Part shown: one piece after another, positions 16,401 to 25,599 of the stretch
Layout: each line of letters starts with the position of its first letter
How positions within the stretch are numbered: position 1 is the first letter of the stretch
Assembly: GCA_016932035.1 (NCBI GenBank)
Contig: JAFGDR010000045.1
Location: 1-50,052, forward strand
Length of the DNA stretch: 50,052 nucleotides
Direction: 5' to 3'
Source: Candidatus Cloacimonadota bacterium
Lineage (GTDB): Bacteria; Cloacimonadota; Cloacimonadia; JGIOTU-2
Translations under genes and position numbers: made by a program
Notes under the pieces: generated by a model
Told to the model about the DNA's origin: nothing
Seen by the model: the letters and a program-made list of their open reading frames with translations, nothing else
The model's database searches: none

Positions 16401-17141
16401 ATGAATAAAACAATCGAGATAAAAGACCTTGTTACAGAATATGATGGTCGAAGGATTCTCGATGGTATAACCCTCGATATTTATGAAAATGAAGTTTTTA
16501 TCATTCTCGGTGGAAGCGGGTGTGGTAAAACAACCCTTCTCAAGCACATAATAGGTTTGTTGAAACCGGTATCCGGTTCTATAAAAATTTTTGGTCAGGA
16601 AACAACGACCATGGAAGAGGAAGATTTTGAGGATATCCTCATGAAATGCGGCGTTCTTTTTCAAAATGGTGCACTCCTGAACTCACTTTCCATCGGAGAA
16701 AATGTTGCGATTCCGCTTGAACAGCACTCAAACCTCGATCGTGATCTGATAAACAGGATCATCGAGACGAAGCTTAATCTTGTCGAACTTGCTCATGCTA
16801 TGTACTTATCGCCAGCTGAACTTTCCGGTGGCATGAGAAAACGCGCAGCACTTGCGCGTGCAATAGCACTCGATCCCCAACTCCTCTTTTGTGACGAGCC
16901 TTCAGCCGGGCTGGATCCGATAACGTCAGCAGCGATCGATAAGCTACTCCTGCAGATGAAACATCAGCTCAACATGACGATCACTGTTGTCACACACGAA
17001 CTTGCGAGCATTCATAGAATTGCAGACAGGATCGTTTTTCTGGATAAGGGAAAAGCACTGTTCGTTGGTACGCTCAAAGAAGCACTGAATTCGGACATCA
17101 AAGAGATCCAGGAATTCTTTACTGTCGGAAGGTTCGAATAA
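16401..17141 (+). CDS. mlaF: MlaF-like ABC transporter ATPase
   Basis: ATP-binding subunit of the MCE transporter, 246 residues. Walker A (GGSGCGKTT, about 37-45), the Q loop (LFQNGALLNSLS), the signature LSGGMRKRAALARA and Walker B with LLFCDEPSAGLDP, plus the switch His (VTHEL), are all intact. The LSGGMRKR form of the signature and the GALLNSL segment are typical of MlaF/TTG2A. It follows mlaE after 5 nt in the same operon. Confidence 0.94.
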   Translation: MNKTIEIKDLVTEYDGRRILDGITLDIYENEVFIILGGSGCGKTTLLKHIIGLLKPVSGSIKIFGQETTTMEEEDFEDILMKCGVLFQNGALLNSLSIGENVAIPLEQHSNLDRDLINRIIETKLNLVELAHAMYLSPAELSGGMRKRAALARAIALDPQLLFCDEPSAGLDPITSAAIDKLLLQMKHQLNMTITVVTHELASIHRIADRIVFLDKGKALFVGTLKEALNSDIKEIQEFFTVGRFE

Positions 17142-17142
17142 T

Positions 17143-17820
17143 ATGATCGGGACTCTGGTAAACGTTGGTGCAGTTATTATGGGGAGTACGATTGGGCTTG
17201 TTCTTAGAAAACAGCTTCCCCAAAAACTAACTACTATTGCTTTTCAGTCGATCGGGCTTTTCACTATTTTTCTGGGATTTACCATGGCACTGAAAACCGA
17301 GCACTATCTCATCCTGATATTCAGTCTTATATTCGGTTCGATCATTGGACAGCTCATCGATATCGATGCATGGCTTATGAGGATAAGCGAATCATTAAAG
17401 AAAAAATGGCATTCTAAAAATGATAAATTTTCAGAAGGATTGGTCACAGCGTTTCTCCTTTTCTGCATGGGTTCAATGACGATACTTGGCGCAATCGAAG
17501 AAGGACTTGGTGGCGATCCGAATCTTCTTCTTGCCAAATCCCTTCTTGATGGGTTTGCTTCGATAGCACTTGCGGCAGCCCTTGGAATCGGTGTTATGCT
17601 TTCAGTTATTCCGCTTCTTATCTACCAGGGTGGGTTGACCCTCTGTGCAAAACTTTTTGAACAGTCTGTGACAGTTCCCATCATGAATGAACTAACTGCA
17701 GTTGGAGGTATCATTCTTATCGGTTTGGGAATTTCAATTCTTGAAATCAAAAAATTAAAAGTAATAAATATGCTGCCGGCTTTGGTCATAGCAGTAGTGC
17801 TTACAATAATTTTTGTATGA
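17143..17820 (+). CDS. DUF554 (YqgA-type) membrane protein
   Basis: Integral membrane protein of 225 residues with about six hydrophobic segments. It begins MIGTLVNVGAVIMGSTIGL and contains FCMGSMTILGAIEEGLGGD and LLAKSLLDGFASIALA, the hallmark segments of DUF554/YqgA. The function is unknown. It starts one base after the mlaF stop and thus shares its transcript, but DUF554 genes occur in many contexts, so a role in lipid transport should not be assumed. Confidence 0.88.
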   Translation: MIGTLVNVGAVIMGSTIGLVLRKQLPQKLTTIAFQSIGLFTIFLGFTMALKTEHYLILIFSLIFGSIIGQLIDIDAWLMRISESLKKKWHSKNDKFSEGLVTAFLLFCMGSMTILGAIEEGLGGDPNLLLAKSLLDGFASIALAAALGIGVMLSVIPLLIYQGGLTLCAKLFEQSVTVPIMNELTAVGGIILIGLGISILEIKKLKVINMLPALVIAVVLTIIFV

Positions 17821-17864
17821 ACGTGGTTCAAAAGCTAATCAAAACAAAAACTCCTGGAGGAGCA

Positions 17865-18365
17865 ATGAAAAAACTACTCTTACTTGTTGTGGGTGTCATC
17901 TTCATAACAATGGCACTGTATGCAGACAACCTTTCACCAGTCGGTTGGTGGAAAACCATCGATGATGAGTCTGGTGAAGCTAAATCAATTGTTAACATAT
18001 GGATTGAAAATGGAACAATGTATGGCAAGATCGTGAAACTGTTCCGTAAACCCGATGAGGATCAGAATCCTGTATGCGCAAAAGGTTCAGGCGACCTTAC
18101 TGGAAAACCAATGCTTGGTTCCACCATTATGTGGGGATTGACTGAAGATAAAGACGGATGGTGGGATGGTGGAAAGATCCTCGATCCGAAAAAAGGAAAG
18201 ATCTATAATTGTAAGATCCGCACAATAGAAGAAGGTGCAAAACTTCAAGTGCGTGGTTACATCAAAGCAATCATTCAAATAGGCAGAAGCCAGGTTTGGG
18301 AACGGGTACCTGAACCAGTCGAGGTAGAACAACCCAAAAAGGTCATTGAAGAAGGAAATAAGTAA
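17865..18365 (+). CDS. DUF2147 exported protein
   Basis: Exported protein of 166 residues with signal peptide 1-20 (ending LYADN). The mature part fits DUF2147: GWWKTIDDESGEAKSIVNIW, a KIVKLFRKPDED segment, a WGLTEDKDGWWDGGKILDP segment and the closing LQVRGYI...WERV. The family is a small beta barrel; some members are linked to stress or organic-acid tolerance, with no firm mechanism. The start chosen (17865) follows TGGAGG closely; an open frame reaching back to 17817 would overlap the previous gene and has no ribosome binding site. It ends the MCE operon before a clear terminator. Confidence 0.85.
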   Translation: MKKLLLLVVGVIFITMALYADNLSPVGWWKTIDDESGEAKSIVNIWIENGTMYGKIVKLFRKPDEDQNPVCAKGSGDLTGKPMLGSTIMWGLTEDKDGWWDGGKILDPKKGKIYNCKIRTIEEGAKLQVRGYIKAIIQIGRSQVWERVPEPVEVEQPKKVIEEGNK

Positions 18366-18387
18366 AAACTCTATTAATAAAAAAAAG

Positions 18388-18428
18388 AAACCACCTTATA
18401 AGAGCAAATCCTGTAGGGTGGTTTTTTT
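18388..18428. terminator. Bidirectional terminator between the DUF2147 gene and pckA
   Basis: AAACCACC (18388-18395) and GGTGGTTT (18417-18424) form a perfect 8-bp stem, followed by T on the right and preceded by a long A run on the left. It can therefore end transcription from both convergent sides. Confidence 0.85.
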
Positions 18429-18443
18429 ATATTTATAATTTAA

Positions 18444-20087
18444 CTATTTTCCCGGGCATTCAGCTCTGACCTTGGGATCGATATTCTTGTCACCATAAGC
18501 TTTATCATAATGAGCGCTGAATTCCTGGGCTAATCTTCGGGCACGAACATCATACGCATCCTTATCTGCCCATGTATTTCGCGGATTAAGTATCTCTTCT
18601 TGTATTCCGGGGCATTCCAATGGAACATATAAATGAAGAAGTGTATTCTCTCGATACACAACCTTCTCAAGAACTCCGCTGAGTGCTGCATCGACCAATT
18701 TTCTCGTTAAATTGATATCCATGCGAGAGCCAACACCATAGGGTCCACCGCTCCATCCTGTATTAACAAGATACACATGTGTGTTATGTTCCATCATTTT
18801 TTCTCCCAGCATCGATGCATAGACATCCGGATTTCTGGGCATGAAAGGTGCACCGAAAAATCGTGAGAAGGTCGATACCGGTTCTACAATTCCAGTCTCT
18901 GTACCAGCAAGTTTGCTCGTGTAACCCATCAAAAACCAAAGCATCGCTTGTTCAGGATTGAGCTTTGCAATTGGCGGTATCACAGCATTGGCATCGGCAG
19001 TGAGGAAGAGGATGGTTGTCGGATGTCCTGATTTGGATGAATGTTTTATATTCGAGAGAAATGTTAAAGTATATGAGCCGCGCGAGTTTGGTGTCAACCG
19101 CTCATCATCGACGTCAAAATGTCCGTTTGGATACATCATGCAATTCTCGATGATCGCACCGTGCTCAAGATAATCAGCATTATGAAACACTGCGTGGAAT
19201 ATTTCCGGCTCCTTATCAGCCCTGAGATTAATTAACTTTGCATAACAGCCATTCTCAAAATTAGCAATGCCCTTTTCACTCCAACCGTGTTCATCGTCAC
19301 CAAGAAGAGCGCGCTTTGGATCGGCAGAAAGGGTGGTTTTGCCTGTGCCTGATAGACCGAGAAGTAGAGCGGAATCTCCATTCTCTCCTTCATTTGCAGA
19401 GCAATGCAAAGGTAAAATACCTTCTCCGGGAAGATAATAGTTCATCACTGTGAACATAAGCTTCTTTACGCTGCCGCCATATGCAGAACCATACACAACA
19501 CCGATTCGATTATCAAAATCCATAACTATTGCCATGTTTGATGTTTTTCCATCCGGCAAAGTGCGGAGTCGATCATTATATCGTTCTCTATCAAGTTTAT
19601 CATATGGAAGGACGAGAATAGTGAATCCTCTCTCGGCAAAAACACTATCTGAAAGGTCATCAGGAACTGGGCGGAACATATTGTCTGTAAAGAGTGCTGT
19701 CAATGCCTTATCACAGATTGTTCTAACGGGTAACGCATAGGATGTTTCAGCGCTGAGCACCCTGTTTGTCATGTAGATCTTTTCCTTGTTGGAAAAAGTC
19801 TTCAATGTGTCTTCGAGGATCATATCAAAGGTTTCCGGATCTAGCGGGATGTTGTTCGGTGAATGCCAATCAATATCTCCTTCACTTTCAGGTCTTTGTA
19901 CAATAAGCGTATCCTTCGGGCTTCTTCCTGTTGATTCGATGGGTGTCCAGGTTGTGCATGAACCGTTAGCAGATATGACCGCTTCACCGTCATCGATGGA
20001 TCGCTGGATCATTTCAGCACGTGGAATATCTTCCAGAATATGAGGATGATTTTCAAGCAACCTGTTGAGTTTTGCAAAAAATTCCAT
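18444..20087 (-). CDS. pckA: Phosphoenolpyruvate carboxykinase (ATP)
   Basis: Catalyses oxaloacetate + ATP to PEP + CO2 + ADP, linking the C4 acid pool to gluconeogenesis or running in reverse in fermentative bacteria. The protein has 547 residues, normal for the ATP-dependent form. Visible motifs are RSPKDTLIVQRPE (substrate arginine region), the kinase P-loop GLSGTGKTT (Lys250), LLGDDEHGWSEKG (metal-binding aspartates) and the adenine-binding region near SRMDINLTR. GTAGGAGC precedes the ATG. It is transcribed alone, divergently from the gene at 20271, with a long (about 180 bp) control region. Confidence 0.96.
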   Translation of the reverse strand: MEFFAKLNRLLENHPHILEDIPRAEMIQRSIDDGEAVISANGSCTTWTPIESTGRSPKDTLIVQRPESEGDIDWHSPNNIPLDPETFDMILEDTLKTFSNKEKIYMTNRVLSAETSYALPVRTICDKALTALFTDNMFRPVPDDLSDSVFAERGFTILVLPYDKLDRERYNDRLRTLPDGKTSNMAIVMDFDNRIGVVYGSAYGGSVKKLMFTVMNYYLPGEGILPLHCSANEGENGDSALLLGLSGTGKTTLSADPKRALLGDDEHGWSEKGIANFENGCYAKLINLRADKEPEIFHAVFHNADYLEHGAIIENCMMYPNGHFDVDDERLTPNSRGSYTLTFLSNIKHSSKSGHPTTILFLTADANAVIPPIAKLNPEQAMLWFLMGYTSKLAGTETGIVEPVSTFSRFFGAPFMPRNPDVYASMLGEKMMEHNTHVYLVNTGWSGGPYGVGSRMDINLTRKLVDAALSGVLEKVVYRENTLLHLYVPLECPGIQEEILNPRNTWADKDAYDVRARRLAQEFSAHYDKAYGDKNIDPKVRAECPGK

Positions 20088-20237
20088 TGTAGCTCCTACA
20101 AAAATTATTTATTTTAGATATGAAAAAATAGCTTCATTTATAATTTAAACAGAAGAAGAAATAATCAAGATATCAAATTGTTTTTCAACCTCTGTGGTAT
20201 ATAAAATATATGTTGCATTGGTACGACTCAAATTTCT

Positions 20238-20243
20238 TGTCAA
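20238..20243 (-). promoter_or_regulatory. TTGACA box upstream of pckA
   Basis: Exact TTGACA on the minus strand, 150 nt before the pckA ATG, which would give a leader of about 120 nt. AT-rich TATATTTTATATA lies about 28 nt after the box. Confidence 0.4.
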
Positions 20244-20270
20244 TGATTTCTCATACAATGGAGTCGTGAC

Positions 20271-20786
20271 ATGTACTCAAAGAATATGGTTCATCTCATA
20301 GGTTCGCATCTTGAACGTTATCCGCTGATGGAAATGAGAGATATTTATAAGCTGCTCTACCAAAGTATTATGGGACCTGCACACCTTTTTGCGAATGAAG
20401 AAAATGCGTTTTTATCTCTCGAAAAGGAATTCGATAATGCCGAGCAATCTTATGAGAAATCTGTATTTATCGATATTTCACTTGAACAAGAGATTGTCAG
20501 AATTAATATACCAGTTTTTAAACGATATGGTTCTCCACAACAGCTCTGGGAAATGCTTCTTGAAACTAGGAGAAAAATCAAACCGGATAAAGAAAAACTA
20601 AAATCATATTGGATAGAACTAAAAACATATATTGAGAACGGTCATATTTCTAAACTCCATATAGAAAATTGGGATAATTTAAACACGGAACTTCATCAAC
20701 GTGATTTCCCATCATTGAGTCATTCCAAATTGTATAAAACCGCCTATAAACCGTCATATAGGGTTGTTCTGAAAGAGCTTGTTTAA
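20271..20786 (+). CDS. Conserved hypothetical protein
   Basis: Protein of 171 residues, mostly helical, soluble, with no signal or membrane segment. It shows the pattern HLERYPLMEMRDIYKLLYQSIMGPAH near the N-terminus and SKLYKTAYKPSYRVV at the C-terminus. I have an impression of small uncharacterised proteins with a D-(V/I)-Y-K-L-(I/L)-x-Q start and a P-x-Y-R-V end, but cannot name a family or function. GGAG (20260-20263) seven bases before the ATG supports the start. It stands alone, divergent from pckA, and is followed by repeat-rich DNA. Confidence 0.7.
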   Translation: MYSKNMVHLIGSHLERYPLMEMRDIYKLLYQSIMGPAHLFANEENAFLSLEKEFDNAEQSYEKSVFIDISLEQEIVRINIPVFKRYGSPQQLWEMLLETRRKIKPDKEKLKSYWIELKTYIENGHISKLHIENWDNLNTELHQRDFPSLSHSKLYKTAYKPSYRVVLKELV

Positions 20787-20835
20787 CGAACTTTAATCAT
20801 CTGGTTTATACTTATCAACGAAAAATTTTCGAGTA

Positions 20836-20875
20836 GGGAGATCCTTCGGTCGTTTCTCTCCCTCAAGGATGACAA
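20836..20875. repeat. Hairpin repeat with two nested inverted repeats
   Basis: GGGAGA (20836-20841) pairs with TCTCCC (20857-20862), and ATCCTT (20841-20846) with AAGGAT (20865-20870). The two pairings interlock, so they are alternatives. The sequence (GAGATCCTTCGG... CTCAAGGATGACA) is of the same kind as widely scattered intergenic repeats in bacterial genomes. Confidence 0.5.
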
Positions 20876-20918
20876 TTCACAATTTTTTTTCTAGTTGCGC
20901 TTAGTTCTTCACAACAAT

Positions 20919-20969
20919 CTTTGCGAAGATCGTCCGCCAGTGGGCAGACAAGTCCAACCATTCGCAAGG
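20919..20969. repeat. Nested palindromic element next to the recO stop codon
   Basis: Outer arms CTTTGCGAA (20919-20927) and TTCGCAAGG (20961-20969), inner arms GTCCGCC (20932-20938) and GGCAGAC (20943-20949) around a short loop. This resembles REP-like or MITE-like hairpins. It ends three bases before the recO stop codon and lacks a T-tract on either side, so it is not a plain terminator. Confidence 0.55.
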
Positions 20970-20972
20970 TTT

Positions 20973-21722
20973 CTACAAAACTTCCAAACTCCTCAAATGT
21001 ATTTTTTTATGAAGATGATGGCTGAGATATGTTTGGAATACCGTATTAATCGTTTTAATGTCCTGGTCTGAGATATCATAGGATTCAATATCCGGTAGGT
21101 TTTTCAGAGTCAAGAGGATATCTCGCGTTGACTCATTAATTTGAAATTGCTCAATTGCAGCTTTTTTACGACTGCAATTACTACAAATAAAGCCATTGTG
21201 AGCAAATGAGATTCCTTGAAATAGATCGCTGTTCAATGTACCGCAAACCTGGCATGTGTTAAATCTAAGTGAGAATCCCAGGAAGCCGGCAACCCGAAGG
21301 AGGAATCGCCAGAAAACGAGGATGTGATTGCTTTTCACTTGTGGAAGAAATTCATAAAATTGTGTCAGAAGAACATAGAATTTTTCATAATCATCTTCTT
21401 CAAACATAAGCTGGATATAAAGCTCAGCAGCAGCATGAGCCAGAGCAGTCATTGTAAAATCAGAGGAAAGTCTCCTATGATCCTCGATGAGAGAAATTTC
21501 TTTCAGGAGAGAAAGTGTCGTATCTTTCTTATATAATACGATCTCATAATTACCGAGAAGCTGGATCAGTCCGTAATACTTGTTTTTAGGATTTCGTGTT
21601 CCCTTTGCTATTACACCGATGTGCCCGAACTCCTTTGAGAAAAATTGTATGATCTGACTGGTATTGCTGTACTCGGTAACCTTCAGTGCAAAGGCATTGC
21701 ACTTTTCGATACGCTGGTTCAT
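20973..21722 (-). CDS. recO: DNA repair protein RecO
   Basis: RecO of 249 residues, the usual size. It loads RecA onto SSB-coated single-stranded DNA together with RecR in the RecFOR pathway. The N-terminal OB fold (about 8-80) contains FGHIGVIAKGTRNPKNKYYG, and a helical domain follows. The zinc site is complete: CQVC (Cys157, Cys160) and CSNC (Cys180, Cys183). It starts six bases after the glmS stop, in the same leftward operon. Confidence 0.92.
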   Translation of the reverse strand: MNQRIEKCNAFALKVTEYSNTSQIIQFFSKEFGHIGVIAKGTRNPKNKYYGLIQLLGNYEIVLYKKDTTLSLLKEISLIEDHRRLSSDFTMTALAHAAAELYIQLMFEEDDYEKFYVLLTQFYEFLPQVKSNHILVFWRFLLRVAGFLGFSLRFNTCQVCGTLNSDLFQGISFAHNGFICSNCSRKKAAIEQFQINESTRDILLTLKNLPDIESYDISDQDIKTINTVFQTYLSHHLHKKIHLRSLEVL

Positions 21723-21728
21723 CTCACA

Positions 21729-23567
21729 TTATTCGACAGTCACACTCTTTGCCAGATTCCTCGGTTGATCCACATCGAGTCCACGCTGAACAGCTACATG
21801 ATATGCAAGAAGTTGGAGCGGGATCACTGTCAGAAGTGGGGTAAGTGCAGGAAGTGTTCGTGGTATAAAAATGATGTCATCAGCGAGATCCTCAAGCCCA
21901 TTGCTGGGCTCATTCGCGATTGCAATGATCTGTCCTTTTCGTGCTTTGACTTCCTGTATATTGCTTATGATCTTTGCATAGACAAAATCGTCAGGTGCAA
22001 TGATCACGACCGGCATATTCTCATCAATCAGGGCAATTGGACCGTGCTTCATCTCTGCCGCAGGATATCCTTCCGCGTGAATATATGAAATTTCTTTGAT
22101 CTTCAGCGCTCCTTCCAAAGCAACAGGATAGTTAATACCCCGTCCAAGGTAGAGGGCATTGGTTACATTTTTATATTTTTCAGCCACCATTTTGATCGCT
22201 GCATCCATCTTCAGAATCTCTTCAACCTTACTGGGTATTGATTTAAGTTCCTTGAGATATTGTGCTCCGTCTTGGGGTGAAACCATTCGCATCCTACCCA
22301 ACAGAAGGGCTAGAAGAAAGAGAACTGTTATCTGCGAAGTGAATGCTTTTGTAGATGCCACACCGATCTCTGCACCTGCATGAATGTATGATCCGAAATC
22401 AGTTTCTCGAGCAATGCTACTTCCCACGACATTAGTAATACCCATAACGCGCGTACCTCGCGCTTTTGCCTCTCTAAGCGCTGCAAGTGTATCGGCTGTC
22501 TCACCCGACTGGCTGATTACAATGACAAGTGTTTCAGGAGTAAGAATCGGATCGCGATATCGAAACTCAGAAGCATATTCAACCCGAACTGGAATCTTTG
22601 CAATGTCCTCGATGAGATATTGTCCTACAAGACCAGCGTGCCACGATGTTCCGCATGCCACGATGCAGATTCTGTTAATCTTGTTCAACTGTTCGGTTGT
22701 TAGATTAATACCGCCAAGACGAGCTGTGTTATACATATCCATGATCCTGCCGCGAAAGGCATTGGCAATTGTTGTTGGCTGTTCGAATATCTCTTTCTGC
22801 ATAAAGAAATCGAACTCACCTTTATCTATCATAGAGATATCCCAGTTGATTTTGCTGATCTCTCGCTGGACTTCATCGTCGGCAATTGTTTTGATCGTAA
22901 AATCATGTGCAGAAACCTCTGCTGTCTCATCATCCTGAAGGTAGATCACATTCTTTGTATGCACAACAAGCGCTGCCGCATCAGAAGCAATAAAATTCTG
23001 ACCTTCTCCAACACCAATAATGAGTGGACTCCCGCGACGTGCAGCATAGAGTTTATCCGGAATATCCCTGTTTATAATTGCAACTCCAAGTGTGCCCTGA
23101 ACCTGCTTGAGCATCATTCGAACTGCGGTATGCATATCATGACAGTCTGCATAGAACTGTTCGACGAGATGAGCAATAATTTCTGTGTCCGTATCACTTA
23201 TAAATGTATGCCCCTCTTTTTCCAACTTGTCTCGAAGGGGCTGGTAATTTTCCAGAATGCCGTTATGAACAACGGCTATTTTACCTGTGCAATCGATATG
23301 GGGATGAGCATTCAGTGTGGTAGGTTCACCATGGGTAGCCCAGCGCGTATGAGCTATTCCAAGATGGGATTCAAAATTCACATCATTGGGTATAGACTGT
23401 TCAAGCTCAACGATCTTGCCCTCTTTTTTATGAATAACAAGGTCTACATCTGAATTAATAAGCGCAACACCCGAGGAATCATATCCTCGATATTCAAGGC
23501 GCTTGATACCCTCTATTACAATTGGTAATGCTTGTTTAGGTCCGATATATCCCACTATTCCACACAT
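21729..23567 (-). CDS. glmS: Glutamine--fructose-6-phosphate aminotransferase (isomerizing)
   Basis: Makes glucosamine-6-phosphate from fructose-6-phosphate and glutamine, the entry step to UDP-GlcNAc for peptidoglycan and lipid A. The protein has 612 residues, full length. It begins MCGIVGYIG with the catalytic Cys2 and has the glutaminase motifs RWATHGEP and VVHNGILENY. Two SIS domains follow, with ACGTSWHAG, SQSGETADT and ISYIHAEGYPAAEMKHGP, and the C-terminus ends DQPRNLAKSVTVE. GGAGT precedes the ATG and overlaps the end of the upstream MFS gene. No glmS ribozyme is expected or possible here, because the upstream gene abuts. Confidence 0.97.
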   Translation of the reverse strand: MCGIVGYIGPKQALPIVIEGIKRLEYRGYDSSGVALINSDVDLVIHKKEGKIVELEQSIPNDVNFESHLGIAHTRWATHGEPTTLNAHPHIDCTGKIAVVHNGILENYQPLRDKLEKEGHTFISDTDTEIIAHLVEQFYADCHDMHTAVRMMLKQVQGTLGVAIINRDIPDKLYAARRGSPLIIGVGEGQNFIASDAAALVVHTKNVIYLQDDETAEVSAHDFTIKTIADDEVQREISKINWDISMIDKGEFDFFMQKEIFEQPTTIANAFRGRIMDMYNTARLGGINLTTEQLNKINRICIVACGTSWHAGLVGQYLIEDIAKIPVRVEYASEFRYRDPILTPETLVIVISQSGETADTLAALREAKARGTRVMGITNVVGSSIARETDFGSYIHAGAEIGVASTKAFTSQITVLFLLALLLGRMRMVSPQDGAQYLKELKSIPSKVEEILKMDAAIKMVAEKYKNVTNALYLGRGINYPVALEGALKIKEISYIHAEGYPAAEMKHGPIALIDENMPVVIIAPDDFVYAKIISNIQEVKARKGQIIAIANEPSNGLEDLADDIIFIPRTLPALTPLLTVIPLQLLAYHVAVQRGLDVDQPRNLAKSVTVE

Positions 23568-23569
23568 GA

Positions 23570-24805
23570 CTACTCCTTTCTAAAAATTTGTGATGCTACC
23601 TGGATTCCTTTTTTCTCATTAACTGACTGAAGAACGAGGAAACCAGCTATAAAGAACGCTGCGATGCTTAATATTGCCAATCTTTGACTATGAAAGATCA
23701 GCACGAGCAATCCATAAATAAGCGGTCCGATGATAGCAGCTGCTTTACCGCTCACTGCGTAAAATCCAAAGAATTCAGCATGCTTATCTTCTGGTGTGAG
23801 AAGCGATAGCAGCGATCTGCTTGCCGACTGACTCGATCCGATCGCAATACCGGCGAGTAATCCGACACCATAAAACTGCGTAACATTCGGGCAGAAATAT
23901 GCCCAGACAACAACTGCGATCCAGATTAGCAGTGTTGTTGATATCGTTCTTTTTGCACCGATTTTGTCAACTACAAATCCAAAAATAATGGCTCCAATAA
24001 AAGATGTTATATTAGCAAGTATAAAATAAATAATGAGTTGAGCTCCGGTCATACCGAATCTCCGAGCCCCATAGATAGCCGCAAAAACAATAACAGTCTT
24101 GATGCCGTCATTGTATATAAAATATGAAATCAAAAATTTATAAAGCTCTTTCAGGTCCTTTATATGAAGAAATGTATTTCTTATACGAGCGTACCCGATC
24201 TTAAGATAATTTGTTTTTGATACACTATGCTGTCTGTTACCTTCTTTAATAAAAACAAAGGTCGGTATGGCAAAAATCCCGAAAAAGAGAGCGATCGTTG
24301 GAAAAACAAGGATAACATTGTTTTCAATAAACAGGTATGAGAGCAACAAGGCGCACAATCCACCAATATATCCGATCCCCCAGCCGAGTCCTGAAATTTT
24401 ACCGATGTTCTCTTTCGTAGTGATTTCCGGCAGAAAGGCGTTATAAAACACATTTCCACCCTCGTAACCGATATTAGCTATCATGAAAATGAGCATACCC
24501 CACAATATAGTGCCGGCTCTGGTAAAGTAGAGAAGAGCTGTAAAAACGACTGATGTGTAACAGAACACAAAAAGGAATTTTTTCTTTGAATGAGTATAAT
24601 CAGCAATAGCTCCAAGCATAGGAGAAATCAGAGCAATAATCAGCATAGACAAACTAACCGAAACTCCCCAAAGTGAATCTCCAACTCCTTCTTTTCCTAC
24701 AATAACAGTTTTGAAATATACACTGTAAACAACCGTAACGATCACCGTTGTGAATGATGAATTGGCAAAATCATAACTGATCCAGCCGAGTATGTTCTTT
24801 TTCAT
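23570..24805 (-). CDS. MFS transporter of the UMF1/Atg22-like family
   Basis: Integral membrane transporter of 411 residues with about 12 hydrophobic segments. The start GWISYDFANSSFTTVIVTVVYSVYF is the hallmark of the UMF1/Atg22-like branch of the major facilitator superfamily, and SQSASRSLLSLLTPEDKHAEFFGFY in the second half is also typical. The substrate is unknown; eukaryotic Atg22 exports amino acids from the vacuole. It is followed directly by glmS and recO. The only purine-rich ribosome binding site (GGAGGG) lies within the terminator hairpin upstream, 15 nt before the ATG. Confidence 0.88.
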   Translation of the reverse strand: MKKNILGWISYDFANSSFTTVIVTVVYSVYFKTVIVGKEGVGDSLWGVSVSLSMLIIALISPMLGAIADYTHSKKKFLFVFCYTSVVFTALLYFTRAGTILWGMLIFMIANIGYEGGNVFYNAFLPEITTKENIGKISGLGWGIGYIGGLCALLLSYLFIENNVILVFPTIALFFGIFAIPTFVFIKEGNRQHSVSKTNYLKIGYARIRNTFLHIKDLKELYKFLISYFIYNDGIKTVIVFAAIYGARRFGMTGAQLIIYFILANITSFIGAIIFGFVVDKIGAKRTISTTLLIWIAVVVWAYFCPNVTQFYGVGLLAGIAIGSSQSASRSLLSLLTPEDKHAEFFGFYAVSGKAAAIIGPLIYGLLVLIFHSQRLAILSIAAFFIAGFLVLQSVNEKKGIQVASQIFRKE

Positions 24806-24812
24806 TGTATAT

Positions 24813-24836
24813 AAAAAAAGCCCTCCGGAAAGGGCT
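24813..24836 (-). terminator. Terminator after the TPR protein gene
   Basis: On the minus strand AAGCCCT and AGGGCTT form a 7-bp stem followed by a run of T. It lies between the TPR gene and the MFS gene. Confidence 0.85.
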
Positions 24837-24851
24837 TATGGCATCAAAAAA

Positions 24852-25544
24852 TTATGCATCCTGCAGCAGCTGTTCAATATATTCCAATTGCTGCTTTGCC
24901 TTATAAAAGTTTGTTGTAGTATTATATTTATCAACAATAATGGAATAATACTTTGTGGCTTGATCATAATTATCCGTTTCAAAGTAATATTCGGCGATCT
25001 TATAGGCGAGTTGGGGCACATTGTAAGAATCAGGAAATTTCTTCATCAATCTGCCCAGGAACTCATAATATGCTTCGTCTCCCTTTTGAACGCGCGTACA
25101 TTCTGCCAAACCAAGCCATGCAGCTTCCTTGAGAACCTGTTGTTTCAGTTTAGATTTTGCTTTTTTAAAATATGTCTCTGCAAGGTCAGCATCCGGATCA
25201 CTCTTCTCAATATTGATTTTACCAAGGTAGAGATATGTCAAGCCACTGTATTTTGATGATCCATACTCATCCAGTAATTGAAGGAATGCTTCTTCAGCTT
25301 TGTCACCTTGATTAGCATCATAAAGAGCGAGAGCTTCATCAAACTGCCTGAGAGCCATAATGTTTACTTTTCCGGAGTGTGACGTCAGGGAAACGATCAA
25401 AACGATGATTACAATTACTGCTCCCACACCGAATGCAACTTTTTTCCAATGATTCTGCAAAAATTCATAAAAGAGCAGAGCATTCGTTACGAACTTATCT
25501 TCTTTTATTTCGTGGTGTTTATGTTTTTTAATCTTCTTTGCCAT
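24852..25544 (-). CDS. Membrane-anchored tetratricopeptide repeat protein (YfgM-like layout)
   Basis: Protein of 230 residues. A short Lys/His-rich cytoplasmic N-terminus (KKIKKHKHHEIKEDKF) leads to one membrane helix (about 35-54), then TPR repeats to the end (for example ALALYDANQGDKAEEAFLQL, AETYFKKAKS, AYKIAEYYFETDNYDQATKYY). The layout equals YfgM/TPR_21 proteins, which act with the Sec translocon and periplasmic chaperones; the N-terminal FVTNALLFYEFLQNHWK fits. The exact function is open. The start is supported by GAAGGA eight to nine bases upstream and a TTGACA box 55 nt upstream. Confidence 0.75.
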   Translation of the reverse strand: MAKKIKKHKHHEIKEDKFVTNALLFYEFLQNHWKKVAFGVGAVIVIIVLIVSLTSHSGKVNIMALRQFDEALALYDANQGDKAEEAFLQLLDEYGSSKYSGLTYLYLGKINIEKSDPDADLAETYFKKAKSKLKQQVLKEAAWLGLAECTRVQKGDEAYYEFLGRLMKKFPDSYNVPQLAYKIAEYYFETDNYDQATKYYSIIVDKYNTTTNFYKAKQQLEYIEQLLQDA

Positions 25545-25599
25545 ACGAAATTTCCTTCATGATTTTCAATAGGACACTTATTCTGAGACCGATATTATT

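Noticed and set aside
20788-20972. CRISPR-like or tandem repeat array
   Set aside because: The elements here are two unrelated hairpins; there is no regular repeat-spacer pattern, and no cas gene occurs in the window.
22384-23453. Two long plus-strand open frames (22384-22938 and 22905-23453)
   Set aside because: Both are antisense to glmS, which is intact. Their translations show no domain and no start signals.
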